24,972 nucleotides of DNA from Carex sylvatica (lineage: Eukaryota > Streptophyta > Magnoliopsida > Poales > Cyperaceae): positions 1 to 24,972 of the forward strand of contig CAXKVR010000703.1 in the NCBI GenBank assembly GCA_964058845.1, read 5' to 3'. The notes under the pieces were generated by a model. The model worked only from the letters and a program-made list of their open reading frames with translations, did no database searches and was not told the origin of the DNA. Within the stretch, counting starts at the first letter, position 1. The number at the start of each line of letters is the position of its first letter. The translations under genes were made by a program, and so were the position numbers. Positions 1 to 9,210 of the stretch are shown here, in pieces.

Positions 1-745
1 AAATTCTCAACTATCTTTGATGTCCCATTTTAGTGTGTTGTGGTGGAGCAATTAGAATATATACCGCACATTCAACAATTCTTATATGAAAAATGTTAGG
101 TATGTGATCAAAAACTAATTATAAAAGGAAAGTTTTATAATAGCTTGTTGGCATGATGCGAATTAGTATTGTTGCATTAAAATATCATATCTTATTTTTA
201 TATATGAACATCTACAGGATGCTCAACATTAGTTTTGATATTGTCTAGACGTATTTTTTTAATTGGATAATCATAAAATTATGCTCTTAATCAAATTGAG
301 CAAGTAATCTCACAAACGTCATGTTGCGATTTGATAATAAACATACATGTGACCATCTTGTTGATGCATCAACTAAAACTATAAAATATTAAACTGGTTC
401 ACACGATGGATATAGTGTTCCATAATATCACCTTATATACATTCTAGAAATCAACACATAAAAAATTTCATCAGATGAAAGAATCTTTTAGTTCTTTGAT
501 GAATGTTCACACTAATTCTCTATTATTTTTCTCATTATTATTGATTCGAAATGGTCCAACCGGTTATGCCAAACTATAAAGTAATTCTTGTATGTAAACT
601 TCTGATTTACAATAACATGTGCTTTAATTGTACTAATATATGTGTAGTACAAGTTGGAGGAAAAACATATACAATTTGTTCTTAATATGCATTGTTTTTT
701 ATATATTCCATATTTTTTCATCAGTTGTTTCAAAATGATATCCAT
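1..745 (-). pseudogene. Ty1/copia GAG-pre-integrase and integrase remnant
   Basis: Read on the minus strand, about 745-512 is open and contains the GAG-pre-integrase signature WHNRLDHF followed by IIMRKIIEN; intact copia proteins have WHDRLGHP here. Further along (about 390-290) another frame reads LVDASTRWSHVCLLSNRN, the start of a copia integrase core. About 90-20 reads RIVECAVYILIAPPQ, the end of that core. The middle of the core, holding the second Asp and the Glu, is largely deleted, and stops and frame changes are frequent. It is an old, non-coding relic. It runs off the left edge, and its gag portion appears at 2939-3250, beyond an inserted gypsy LTR. The family call rests on motif recognition only. 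Confidence 0.75.
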
Positions 746-1299
746 TTCGGCGGATATTCTTAAAGCTTAACAAATTTCCTTGAGACTTACAAGAAATACA
801 TTATCAATTTAAATTTGTATTCCTTCATATAACAATAAAATATATAGCTCTTCTAGAGCTTTCAATTAACATTACAGTTAATAAAAAAAATAACACCACA
901 ATAACAAAAATGATAATAACAATTTGTAATTATCTTTTTTTTTTCTTACCCTCATTAATTTTAAGGAATAAATTTAGAAAAGAAAAAAAAAGAAGACCTT
1001 GTAAGGTGTAATGTGTGCATTTTAATGTACATGTTTGAAAATCAATGACTTTAAACAAGTTATTTCTAAAATTAGCATCAGACCTTTCGAAGAACAATAA
1101 AATTTAACAAAATTAATTTGTAAGACTAGTATTCTAGTTTCAATTTGAGTACCTTTTTCATGCTTCATATAAAATATCTTTGCGGCATACATAGCATGGT
1201 AATATATGTTGTCTAATAACAATAATAACAATTGTTTGTTGTTACACTAAAAGTATATAACAAAGTTTCAGTATAGTAAACTGTATCTTTTAAATCTTG
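746..1299. other. AT-rich remnant, no gene seen
   Basis: Very AT-rich sequence between the copia integrase relic and the gypsy LTR. The position would suit a decayed copia protease region, but I see no protease DSGA motif. The short minus-strand frame at 1022-1231 has no recognisable domain and is not called. Confidence 0.4.
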
Positions 1300-2548
1300 G
1301 TACACTTTTTGAATCAAATTGTAAGTGCACAATTCTATCGAGTAATATGATAAGGTATCGATCCATGGGACGGTTCAAATTTAAACTAGACTTAACCTAA
1401 GTTAATTTAAAGACTAGAAGTGTCTGAAAAAATTGATTTGATTGTTTTAAATCCTAATAACAGTAATAAGAAATAACTGATAATTTAAATTGGGTTTTGA
1501 ATTGGTTTAAAAAGATTTTCAGGGTTTTCGACTCATCTGCAACTTTGTCTCTCGGTTGATACGACCCGTGTAGTTTCTTACACGGTCCATGTCAGCTTCG
1601 GATAAATACTAATGTTATATGATTTCTGCGCTGATTGACTTTGTGTAGGGTAAACTGACCGTACCTGATGTCCCTAAACCTCAACTCTCGTTTATTGGTT
1701 TAATAAACTCGATAACGGAATTGCAATTTAGTCCTCTCAGGGTTCTAACCTCAACTCTCGTTTATTGGTTTGAATTATCTAAGTCATTTGCTTGGTTTAC
1801 TAAAGGTATTCATAATCTCTCGATATATGAAAAGTTCACCTCTCGGCTACTAATTGGTTCTATCTTTCAGTTTGTGAACATACCTCAAATACTTAATCTG
1901 GTTGAAAGATCAAATTGGACACAATATCTTATAGACGTTGTCACATCTAGTTGTAAAATTAAATAATAATCAAACAAACACATATAAGCAATTAAAATAT
2001 TACTCAAACAAGCAAATATAAAAATCAACACATAATCAAATAACTAGCAAGTAAACAAAGTATTCGACTACATCATAACCCTAGAAACTAAAAAATCCAC
2101 TTAAACATCATTCTAGAAATAGCAAAATAAGAGTAAGAAAAATAATTCATGACAAAATCCGAAATACAAAGAAGAATCGTCGAAAATCTCGTGTTTTCCC
2201 CCTCTTTTCTTCGTCTCTAAGTCGGCTGCCAAGTAATCACCTAGGATTAGCTCCTGTATGCTAAGATACCTCTCCTGGTGCAAGAAATCTAGCTTATATG
2301 GTCCCAAGACCGACTTTTCTTCATTCAGACTTCTTTCCAAAATTTCAGATTTCCTGCCAGATTTCGTCTGACACCCGTGTTGGAATTGACACGGCCCGTG
2401 TGCCTGTGTTTCTTCTGTGGTTGAGTCAGCTGTCGGACTGGTGATCGGGTCGAGGTTGATACGGTTCGTGTCAAGACTTCTCAAAACCTGATTTCTCCTC
2501 GATTTCACCCGATTTCTGCAAAATAAGAACAAACTTGCAGGAGTATCA
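1300..2548 (-). mobile_element. Ty3/gypsy (Athila-like) solo or orphan LTR
   Basis: On the minus strand this reads like a long gypsy LTR. It starts with TGATACTCC near 2548 (the Athila LTR at 12123 also starts TGATA). It contains several ACACGGGCCGTGT-like palindromes (about 2370-2405, 2447-2475, 1557-1595). It ends with a GGATCGATACC...GTGCACTTACAA block at about 1365-1320 that matches GGATCGATACC...GTGCGCTTGCAA near the end of the Athila LTR (13560-13605). No primer site, gag or pol adjoins it, so it is a solo LTR or a fragment. It separates two parts of one decayed copia and therefore inserted later. The 3' border is uncertain, and I could not identify a target duplication. Confidence 0.6.
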
Positions 2549-2938
2549 TATTCTATAGATATTCAATGAAATACGACCGATTTAATGGTTATAAACATAA
2601 GTTTTGACAAAAAATATGAGTCAGAAAATAGATAAATTTGCGAGATATCATGTGTGATGATATGAAACTAGCATTAATAGGTTGTACAAGAAATAACAAT
2701 ACGCGTCTTTTGATGGCCTCATAGAACTAATATTTTTTTTTTCAAAATTACGCACAGATTCATAAAACTAATAATTGAATATAGATCAATATATATTTCC
2801 AAATAAGTATATATGATCGTTATCCTTTTAATAAAGGGAGATGTTGGAAAGTTGTATGAACTTTAAAAGCAATTTGACTCAGAGGAGATAAAAAGATCAT
2901 TCGAAAGAAGATTAATTTTATTAAGATTAAGAACATTT
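2549..2938. other. AT-rich interval, nothing identified
   Basis: No coding potential, repeat or RNA is apparent. By position it lies inside the decayed minus-strand copia, between the gag tail and the inserted LTR. Confidence 0.4.
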
Positions 2939-3250
2939 TCATATGCAAAGTTTGTCTCGATTTTTTTCTTTTTCTTTTAATGATGCTTGATAAAGATCCA
3001 CATGATATTTTGACATACTACAGGTACGTTGATGTACGACAGGTACATGACCAATGATTGCATGAATTTTCTTGCTTGTCATTCCGTCACTTTTCTTATT
3101 CTCTTTGTTCATTATATATATTTTTTTCACTTGTGGTGGTAATTCTTTTTGTTCATTATTTTTTGACTTCTAGTGAGATGATTTATCCTTTTCCTCATTA
3201 CCACGTCCATATTTAAGAATTTGTCTATAAATCATTATCATATTATTTTC
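2939..3250 (-). pseudogene. Ty1/copia gag C-terminal remnant
   Basis: The minus strand encodes HVDLYQASLKEKEKN preceded by IIGHVPVVHQRTC. I recognise this as the region just after the zinc knuckle in plant copia gag, usually C...GH...C then a TPKHLVDLYQ-like stretch. The knuckle itself is degenerate: the first cysteines are lost and only His and the last Cys remain. Upstream, at about 3220-3130, traces of an Asn/Gly/Arg-rich stretch with stops can be read. It most likely belongs to the same element as the integrase relic at 1-745, with the gypsy LTR inserted between them. Non-functional. Confidence 0.6.
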
Positions 3251-3864
3251 CACTTCTGATGGAATTATTATTTTGTTCGACCATAAGAAGACAAAAAATA
3301 TACTCACAATATTTTTAAAAATCTTCTTCAGAAAAATTAAATTATTAAAAAAAATATGAACATCACATTAATTTTTGCATATTATTTAAATTTTCTTAAG
3401 GAAAATTTCTTAATCTTTTTCCGGAAGATTAAATAGCTGAGAACGAAAAAATTAACATGAACTTATTAAAATTGAATACTATGACAAAATTACAATAGTA
3501 TGGCTTTAGGCCGAGGCTTCAACTGGAAGCATTTGGACGAAAGTTTGTAAAGAAATTCCAAACCTCAAGCATATTAAGCAAGGAATTCGTTTGTAAAGAA
3601 ATTCCAAACCTCAAGCATATTAAGCAAGAAATTCCTTTGCATTGGCCATCCTCTATAATTTGAAAATAGTTGACGCTTTACTTTATATGACAAACAACAT
3701 GAAATAATTAAACCCACTGAAACATTAAACCGAATGTTGTGTAGCTCTATTAGTTTTCAAACACAGGCCTCTATTGTGATGGGCTTTCAAGTGCAAATGG
3801 AAAGAAAACTCTGGGCCATCTTATCAACTTAGTTTTCTGTTGCTGTAAATTAAAATAAAGGATG
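3251..3864. other. Unassigned intergenic sequence
   Basis: No gene is recognised. The stretch includes a short tandem duplication at 3543-3634 and ends where the left terminal region of MULE copy A begins. Confidence 0.4.
3543..3634. repeat. 46-bp tandem duplication, two copies
   Basis: The unit GTTTGTAAAGAAATTCC...AAGCATATTAAGCAAG occurs at 3543-3588 and again, nearly identical, at 3589-3634. It looks like a recent local duplication with no evident function. Confidence 0.85.
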
Positions 3865-3965
3865 TTTTGACCGTGTTTTTTATTTTTATCCAAAAAAATA
3901 ACAATTTAATATAAATAATCAGGTTTTAGGAAAAAATTTAAAAATTTCAAACCGCCCCAGATATT
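3865..3965. repeat. Putative terminal inverted-repeat region, copy A left end
   Basis: The series GACCG, T-rich run, ATCCAAAAAAATAA, then AAATTTCAAACCGCC parallels the left end of copy B (8866-8960: GACCG, T-rich run, ACCCAAAAAAAA, then AAATATCCAAACCGCC). The left end of A is the MURA side and the left end of B is the PMD side, so similarity in the same reading direction is what terminal inverted repeats predict. The alignment is by eye and imperfect. Confidence 0.4.
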
Positions 3966-4080
3966 GCCGGTCCAAAATTTTAATTCCCAGCCGTCTGAGA
4001 AATCGACTGGTCGAAATTAAAATTCCGAACTGCTTAGGATATCGGCAGTCTGGATTTTTTTTTTTTTTTAGTTTTTTTTC

Positions 4081-4207
4081 TTATAAAAAGGAGAAGTTTT
4101 CAGCAGCAAATTCACAGGAGAGAGAAATAGAAAGAGAGAAAGAGAGGAGGAGAAGGAGAAGAAGAAGGAGAAGGAGAAAGGAGAAGGAAGGAGAAGGAGC
4201 TGCTACA
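4081..4207 (+). promoter_or_regulatory. TATA box, GA-rich leader and splice donor (inferred MURA-side promoter)
   Basis: TTATAAAAAGG at 4081-4091 is followed about 30 bases on by a strongly purine-rich leader (about 4117-4199, GAGAGAGAAA and GGAGAAGGA units) and CTACAG/GTATGT, a good splice donor at 4207/4208. This mirrors the PMD-side promoter of copy B, which has a TATA box, a CT-rich leader and a donor. There is no coding sequence downstream before the tandem repeat, so it is an orphan promoter. By layout it should have driven the transposase; that is inference. Confidence 0.5.
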
Positions 4208-4281
4208 GGTATGTACTGTTTATATACGTCTTTACTATTCACTGTTTAAATATTGTTCTTGTACGTATTAATTGTTTTTTT

Positions 4282-4630
4282 CTGATCCCAACTTTGCACA
4301 CCTGGTTTTCATAGCAAATTATCTCCAAAAATTATAAAAATTGACCAACATGCAGTATTGACATCCCTGAACGGGACTGTGAAGTTTCATGCCAAAACTC
4401 TGAACAAATCGTGAGATATAAGCGCTCAAAAATAGCCCGAGCTAATGACTATTTTATTCTGATCCCAACTTTGCACATCTGGTTTCCATAGCAAATAATC
4501 TCCAAAAATTGTGAAAATTGACCGACATGCAGTCTTGACATCCCCGAACGGGAATGTGAAATTTCATGCTAAAACTCTGAACAGATCGTGAGATATAAGT
4601 GCTAAAAAATAGCCTGAACTAATCGTGTTT
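4282..4630 (-). repeat. 177-bp tandem repeat, two units (family shared with copy B)
   Basis: Units begin at 4282 and 4459 with CTGATCCCAACTTTGCACA. On the minus strand each reads GCTAT..., GAG/AGCACTTATATCTCACGATC, ATGTCGGTCAATTTT, then TTTGGAGAT and GTGCAAAGTTGGGATC. The same order of blocks, diverged but clear, makes up the 176-bp tandem repeat at 20579-20936 downstream of the PMD gene in copy B, in the same orientation relative to PMD. There is no coding potential. Confidence 0.85.
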
Positions 4631-4839
4631 TTTTGTTGTTATTTTTTTAGTTTTCTTGTTTAGTGTTTTTTTTAGTGTTTTTCTATTGTATAAATACTGC
4701 CATAAAATATAGCTCAACCCAAATCTAAAACTAAAACATAATAAAACATAAATCATAATAAGCTAACCAGCGTACATAAAACATAATAAAGCATAAAACA
4801 ATATAAAAAAAACTATAAAAACACTCTCTATCAACGACA

Positions 4840-5357
4840 CTACGAAGGAGAAAATCGGTCAGCTGGTCTAGTCCTGTTCTCTCTGCTGAAAATATGATGC
4901 CAGTTATTCCACTTTACTTCTCCTTCCCGCGCCACGTGAGCTGGTGTGATCTCCACCTCGGGCTCAGCCTCTCTGCTCATCGGGATGGCATCACCGCTCG
5001 AATCAGTGAACATGACAGAACAAAATAAGTCCATCACGAAAGTCCGTGTGTATATGTAATGTCGAAATTACATAGCAACTCATTTTTTGGCATGAAATAT
5101 AGTACAAAATAAATATATATATATATATAATGGTTTGTATGAGTACCTCTCAATGTCATGCGCTGTGGATTGCCAATGTAGACCTCGATTGGTGAACAGA
5201 GCTCGCAGCGCCGTCTTCTTCACATGAAATCTCGACCTCCCACCATTATCACGTATATCTCGCTCCGCTTCGAGCAGGTCTGCAAGTCTGCCATTAATCG
5301 TGTCCTCATCAGTGGGGTCAGATATGCCACCAACGGGCACGCCCTGGATCAGTGAAG
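4840..5357 (-). pseudogene. PMD (MAIN/MAIL-type) gene fragment, copy A
   Basis: On the minus strand 5357-5147 encodes IQGVPVGGISDPTDEDTINGR... to HDIER, the plant mobile domain segment that matches copy B at 11208-11407 and ends at the same GT donor. After an intron with a TA microsatellite (5054-5146), 5053-4840 encodes YTRTFVMDLFCSVMF-type sequence, then jumps from SSGDAIP straight to MSREAEPEVEI, the C-terminal tail, ending RFSPS and TAG. The jump removes everything between copy B positions of about 11583 and 20187 but stays in frame, with CGAT shared at both edges. The intron acceptor is lost (ACAT where copy B has TCAG). Exon 1 and the start of exon 2 are absent. Not functional. Confidence 0.85.
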
Positions 5358-6335
5358 GAAGGCCCAGTGACTCCAGCGCTAACAATAGCGGTATTAGCGA
5401 CAGCGCTGTTATCGTGATTCATCCCACTGTTGGATCTGGCGAACGACTCAGATTCAATTCGGTCCATTTGTTCTCTTCCTTCCACTGCGTAGCCGCATCT
5501 CTTTCTCCTCTAAGATCTCCTTTCTTGTGCCACTTTGGCTGGAGATGAGGGTAGAGAGACCAACAAGCCTCTTTGCGGTGACCCTCTCTCTTGCAGTGCT
5601 CACATTTTTCGACCCCTTGATCTCCTCTTCCCTCTGGCCGAAAGTTAGGGTTTGGCCTTGCCATGGAAGCAAACCCTTTTGCCTCTGGATTTTCAATATT
5701 TTGTGATCCCATTACCTCTCTTCTTGTCTCTTCTCCTTGTATCATGGAAACCACTTCATCTGGAGATGGCAATTCGGCGATGAGAAGGATTTGTGACCTC
5801 ACCGCCTCATATATTGAATCAAGATACGAGAGGAACTGAAAAACATCATCTTGTTTTTCTCTTTTTTGAATTTCAACAAGGTTAGTGGTAGGGGTCGATA
5901 AACTCTAATTTTATCTTTTTTCTTTTGGAGAAATTCAAACAAATTTATGGCTGGTTGGCCTTGTTTTTGTTTTGCTTGTTGCATCTCTCTTTGGATTTGG
6001 TAAATGTGAGCATAATTTTTCTTGTGACCATATAATTTTTTGGCTCTTTGCCAAATTTATAATGCCGTATCTTTGTATGAAAGTAAGTCGGATACTTGTG
6101 GTTCTATTGTTGCTAGTAACCACGTGATTACCGTATGATCGCTTACTTTCCATCTTGCTAATGTCTTTTTTTCTGATTCAGTTGGAGAATCTGATTGTTT
6201 TGGAGCCTTGTTCTCTGAGTCAATATGATCGCTCTTTTCTCGACCGTTTAAGGTGAAGACAAGTTGTATTTCCCAAATGTGGTAATTTTTGCCATTTAGC
6301 ATCACTCCGATGAGCTTTTCTTGATTTTGCGACAT
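5356..6335 (-). pseudogene. Ty1/copia gag (UBN2/Retrotran_gag type), broken
   Basis: From the ATG at 6335 the minus strand encodes MSQNQEKLIGV, LNGKNYHIWEIQLVFTLNGR, the N-terminal part of plant copia gag. After stops and frame shifts it continues as IWQRAKKLYGHKKNYAHIYQI, INLFEFLQ, SQILLIAELPSPDEVVSMI and EETRREVMGS, all typical gag stretches. A CCHC zinc knuckle CEHCKREGHRKEAC lies at about 5610-5569. At least one in-frame TAA (about 6057) and several frame changes kill it. The tail (NSAVANTAIVSAGV) runs to about 5360, where PMD sequence begins. Gag would package element RNA in cytoplasmic particles; this copy cannot. Confidence 0.85.
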
Positions 6336-6459
6336 TTTGATATCTGCTGGTGCTGTTTGCAATTTCCTCTTTTTTGACAGCTATTAGTACTGTTTCGTTT
6401 TTTTTATTTTACAGCTGCTAGTGCTGTTGCGATTTTTTCTGTTAAGATCTGAACTACTA

Positions 6460-6470
6460 CTCTGATACCA
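6460..6470 (-). other. Copia primer binding site (initiator tRNA-Met)
   Basis: Read on the minus strand the 11 bases are TGGTATCAGAG, directly after the LTR end CAACA. This matches the complement of the plant initiator tRNA-Met 3' end used by most copia elements, and it fixes the LTR border and the direction of the element. Confidence 0.9.
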
Positions 6471-6720
6471 TGTTGAGTTTTTGAGTTCAGAGGTAGAAAA
6501 ATTTGAAAATAAAATTTTGTAGTATCATTCTAAATTTTTATAGTACAGTATTGGGCCTTTTATAGGCTTAAGCAAAAAATAGTTGTTGGACACATAACAG
6601 CTCCCTATGAATTCTAACGGGTGCCTATACCTATAGCTGCTCTCTTCTAATTCTAAAAAGATTTCTAAATGAGTTTGAAGCTTAACGAGCCTAATACTAT
6701 TTTATGCTTCATTCTCAACA
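6471..6720 (-). repeat. Copia 5' LTR, 250 bp
   Basis: Begins TGTTGAG and ends CTCAACA on the plus strand, a perfect 7-bp terminal inverted repeat. On the minus strand a TATA box CCTATAAAAGG lies at 6566-6556. No second copy of the LTR is in the window. Confidence 0.9.
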
Positions 6721-7034
6721 AATACGGTCATAATAAAGTATGAAACTATTTGCTACACATGTAAAATTCATGGAAAATGTAAATTTAAATGGTAATTTTA
6801 ATATAACGTAGAGACAGTAATCTAATTTCAAAAAAGTACCATTAAGTTATAAAACATGATATATTAGAATTCAACAAAAAAAAGGTAGATAATTGATAAG
6901 CTTTAGCTACGTAAAATTGAAACTAATGAATCTCAAATATTTTATTTATTTATAATTTGCAGAAATCTAGCTAAATACATTAGCGGGTCACATTTTTATC
7001 TGTTCTATTCTATTTCTTTTAAACATGATTCACA
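6721..7034. other. AT-rich spacer between two copia fragments
   Basis: No coding sequence or recognisable repeat. It separates the minus-strand copia LTR from a plus-strand copia remnant of a different family. Confidence 0.4.
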
Positions 7035-8297
7035 GCACCTGCACCTGGATCTCATGAGGCCACCTCTTCTGATTTTATGCAGCAGCTCCTTGAACAACTC
7101 TCTGTGTTGCTAAATCAAAAACAAGAAAATGCAAGAAAAACCTCTGGTATGATTTGTGTCTCTAATTTATCTTTTACACCAAAAAACTCTAGATGGATAT
7201 TGGATTCGGGTGCAACTGACCATATGACCGGTAATATAAATTTATTGACCTCATTTAAAAAATACAAAGCCAAACAATTTGTTACGGTTGCAAATGGTGA
7301 TAAAATGAAAATTCTTGGAGAAGGTTCAATAACTATTTTCTCAAAAATAATCCAAAATGTCTTGTATATTAAAGATTGCTCATCAAATCTATTATCCATT
7401 AGTAAAATCACAAATGAGTTAAATTGTGAGCTCATTTTTTTGACCAAAAAAATGTGATTTTTCAGGATCGAATAGCCAAGATTATAATTGGTGAAGGATT
7501 TCTAGAAAATGAGCTTTACTTTTTAAATGAAGAAAAATTCAATCACAACACAACCAAAAATAAAGAATTAAGCATATTTTGGCATAGAAGAATTGGACAT
7601 CCTTCCGACAAAATTTTAACGAGTTTTTTTATTTTTTTTCAAAATTAGATAATAGTAGTTGTGAGACATGTAAGCTAGAGAAATACACTAGATTACCGTT
7701 TAATTTATCAAGTTGTAAAAGCAAAAAATATTTTGATTTAGTTCATTCGGATGTATGGAGTCCCGTCTCAATTAATTCTTATAATGGATACAAATATTTT
7801 GTTATCTTTATTGATAATTTCTCTAAAACAACTTGATTATACTTATTAAAAAATAAAAGTGAAGTATTCTCAAAATTTCTAGATTTTTATAACTTCATAG
7901 AAAATCAATATGAAGCAAAAATCAAAATTTTTAGATTCGATAACAAAACGAAATTTGTAAATCAAAATTTCTCAAACTTATTTAAAGAAAAATGAATTTT
8001 ACATCAAACAACATGTGTTTATACACCTCAACAAAATAGTGTTTTCGAAAGAAAAAAATAGACATTTGCTTGAAATGACTCGTGTACTTTTATTTAAAAA
8101 CAATGTACCAAAAACTTATTGGTCGGATGCCGTTCTTACCGCAACATATTTAATAAATAGATTGCCAAATGCTAATTTGGATTACAAGAGTCCATTAGAA
8201 ATTCTTTATCAAAGAAAACTTAATATTGAGCATCTAAAAATATTTGGTTGTACATATTATGTGCACAAAAATAAACAAGATAAATTGGATTATACCT
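7035..8297 (+). pseudogene. Ty1/copia pol remnant: protease, GAG-pre-integrase, integrase
   Basis: Plus strand: the gag tail (about 7035), then the protease active site WILDSGATDHMTGN (7198-7239), LLSISKITNELNCELIF, a frame shift near 7450, IFQDR...GEGFLENELYFL, the GAG-pre-integrase motif FWHRRIGHPSDKIL (about 7580-7620), another frame shift near 7640, then the integrase core with VHSDVW (first Asp), RFDN (second Asp) and FERKNRHLLEMTR (Glu). Lesions include TGA in place of Trp (FSKTT*LYLL, about 7833), a second TGA near 7995 and an extra base in an A run near 8055. The core ends LKIFGCTYYVHKNKQDKLDYT at 8297, where sequence rich in CGGTTCGG replaces the expected RT. No LTRs adjoin. Confidence 0.9.
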
Positions 8298-8520
8298 ATG
8301 GGTGTTCATCGGTTCGGTTCGGTCGAAACCGAATAAAACTAGGCAAATCAAAGTTTTATTTCAGTTTTAAAACTAGAATCGAACCGAACCATTTTAGCCT
8401 ATCAACCAAACTGAACCGAACCAAACCAAAATTTTATTTCGATTTGTTCGGTTCAAACCGAAGTATATTAAAAGATTACAAATCTAAATCAAATTATAAA
8501 GATTCAAGCATACATTGTTC
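8298..8520. mobile_element. Possible hAT-like non-autonomous element end
   Basis: It starts ATGGGTGTTCATCGGTTCGG, which resembles ends of plant hAT-type small elements (consensus from memory: GGGTGTTCA...CGGTTCGG). It contains several CGGTTCGG and CCGAACCG blocks able to pair (for example 8317-8350 with 8375-8415, and around 8448-8461). It interrupts the copia integrase reading frame at 8297. I cannot find the opposite terminus or a target duplication, so the right border is arbitrary. Confidence 0.35.
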
Positions 8521-8865
8521 ATACTGAACATAGAAATTCAATTAACAGAAATCACAATCTAGATTCCGTTCAATACTCCAACTACTCAGCAAGAAGTCAA
8601 GAACTCAAAACCGATCATCCATGGATTACCTTGTAGGAGCCGCGCTGATCCCATCCTAGCGCTTCTGTACCAGATTTTTGACTTAACCATGTATTACAAC
8701 AATTGATTCTGTATTCGATCATACATGAGAGGGTACTTTCCGATTTGTGCTCTTGAGAGATTTGAAGAAGTTATAAATTAAAAGAGGAACGAAGTGGGGA
8801 GAAACCTTTTTACCAAAAAAAAGAAGAAAACGAAGTAGGGAGAAGGGAAAGGGAGAGAGCAAAAG
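8521..8865. other. Unassigned sequence left of MULE copy B
   Basis: No protein, RNA or repeat recognised. It has a slightly higher GC patch at about 8620-8670. It could be the interior of the element starting at 8298 or older flanking DNA. Confidence 0.35.
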
Positions 8866-8960
8866 TGGACCGACATTTTTAAAAATACCCAAAAAAAAAA
8901 AAAAATTATTAAAAATAACAGGGTTGGAGCCGGATTTTTAAAAATATCCAAACCGCCAAT
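8866..8960. repeat. Putative terminal inverted-repeat region, copy B left end
   Basis: A GACCG, poly-A/T tract and AAATATCCAAACCGCC series resembling 3865-3965. Just inside it AACCGCC and GGCGGTCC (8951-8973) form a small inverted repeat. The boundary at 8866 is approximate. Confidence 0.4.
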
Positions 8961-8977
8961 AAATGGGGCGGTCCGGG

Positions 8978-9119
8978 CCTATAAATATCCCCCAACAGAT
9001 ATTTCTCTCTCCTCACAATTCATTTTCTCAAAATCTCACTCTCTCTCCTCCCCTCCCGAATTTCTCCTCTTTTTTCTCCTCTCTTCTTCTCTCTTCTTCT
9101 CTCTTCTTCCAATTTGCAA
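8978..9119 (+). promoter_or_regulatory. PMD gene promoter and CT-rich 5' leader
   Basis: A TATA box (CCTATAAATATCC, about 8979-8991) is followed by a pyrimidine-rich leader (about 9002-9111, CTCTCTCCTC and CTTCTCTCTTC units) and a splice donor CAA/GTAAGT at 9119/9120. This fits a plant Pol II core promoter with a non-coding first exon. The CT-rich leader here and the GA-rich leader of copy A (4117-4199) suggest both element promoters use low-complexity leaders. Confidence 0.6.
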
Positions 9120-9210
9120 GTAAGTCCCTATATATTTTTGAAATTTCATTTGTAGTGTTAAAAAATTATAAATTAGTCAAATTAAGTTAGTTAGTGCTAA
9201 TTAGTTATAA

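Larger units (their letters stand above)
3865..5355 (-). mobile_element. MULE/PMD element copy A, internally deleted
   Basis: This is a shortened relative of copy B in the opposite orientation. From left to right it holds a terminal region (3865-3965), a plus-strand TATA box and GA-rich leader with a splice donor, a two-unit tandem repeat (4282-4630), a 3' flank (4640-4839) and a minus-strand PMD gene fragment (4840-5357). In copy B the equivalent order, mirrored, is PMD, 3' flank, tandem repeat, then the minus-strand gene set ending with MURA. Copy A therefore appears to have lost the whole MURA/PHD/Lys-rich block and kept only what I infer to be the MURA-side promoter. The PMD-side terminus is missing because a copia gag fragment joins directly at about 5355. 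It is non-autonomous and probably immobile. Confidence 0.65.
5356..6720 (-). mobile_element. Ty1/copia 5' fragment: LTR, primer site, gag
   Basis: A minus-strand copia whose 5' end is clear: an LTR of 250 bp (6471-6720) with TGTTGAG/CTCAACA ends, an initiator-Met primer site, then gag to about 5356. Protease, integrase, RT and the 3' LTR are missing. Gag is replaced directly by PMD coding sequence of copy A in the same orientation. Sequence right of the LTR (6721 onward) is not PMD, so this is not a simple insertion into copy A; deletion or ectopic joining is needed. Confidence 0.8.

Noticed and set aside
2113..2532. 139-codon minus-strand open frame
   Set aside because: It lies wholly within the gypsy LTR and has no domain; chance opening in a GC-richer part of the LTR.
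7115..7447. 110-codon minus-strand open frame
   Set aside because: Antisense of the copia protease region, which has clear motifs on the plus strand.
8298..8520. Complete hAT MITE
   Set aside because: Only one end resembles a hAT terminus; no matching far end or 8-bp duplication found, so kept as low confidence only.
8963..9190. 75-codon plus-strand open frame over the PMD leader
   Set aside because: Pyrimidine-rich leader translates into Ser/Leu runs and crosses a splice donor; better explained as 5' UTR.
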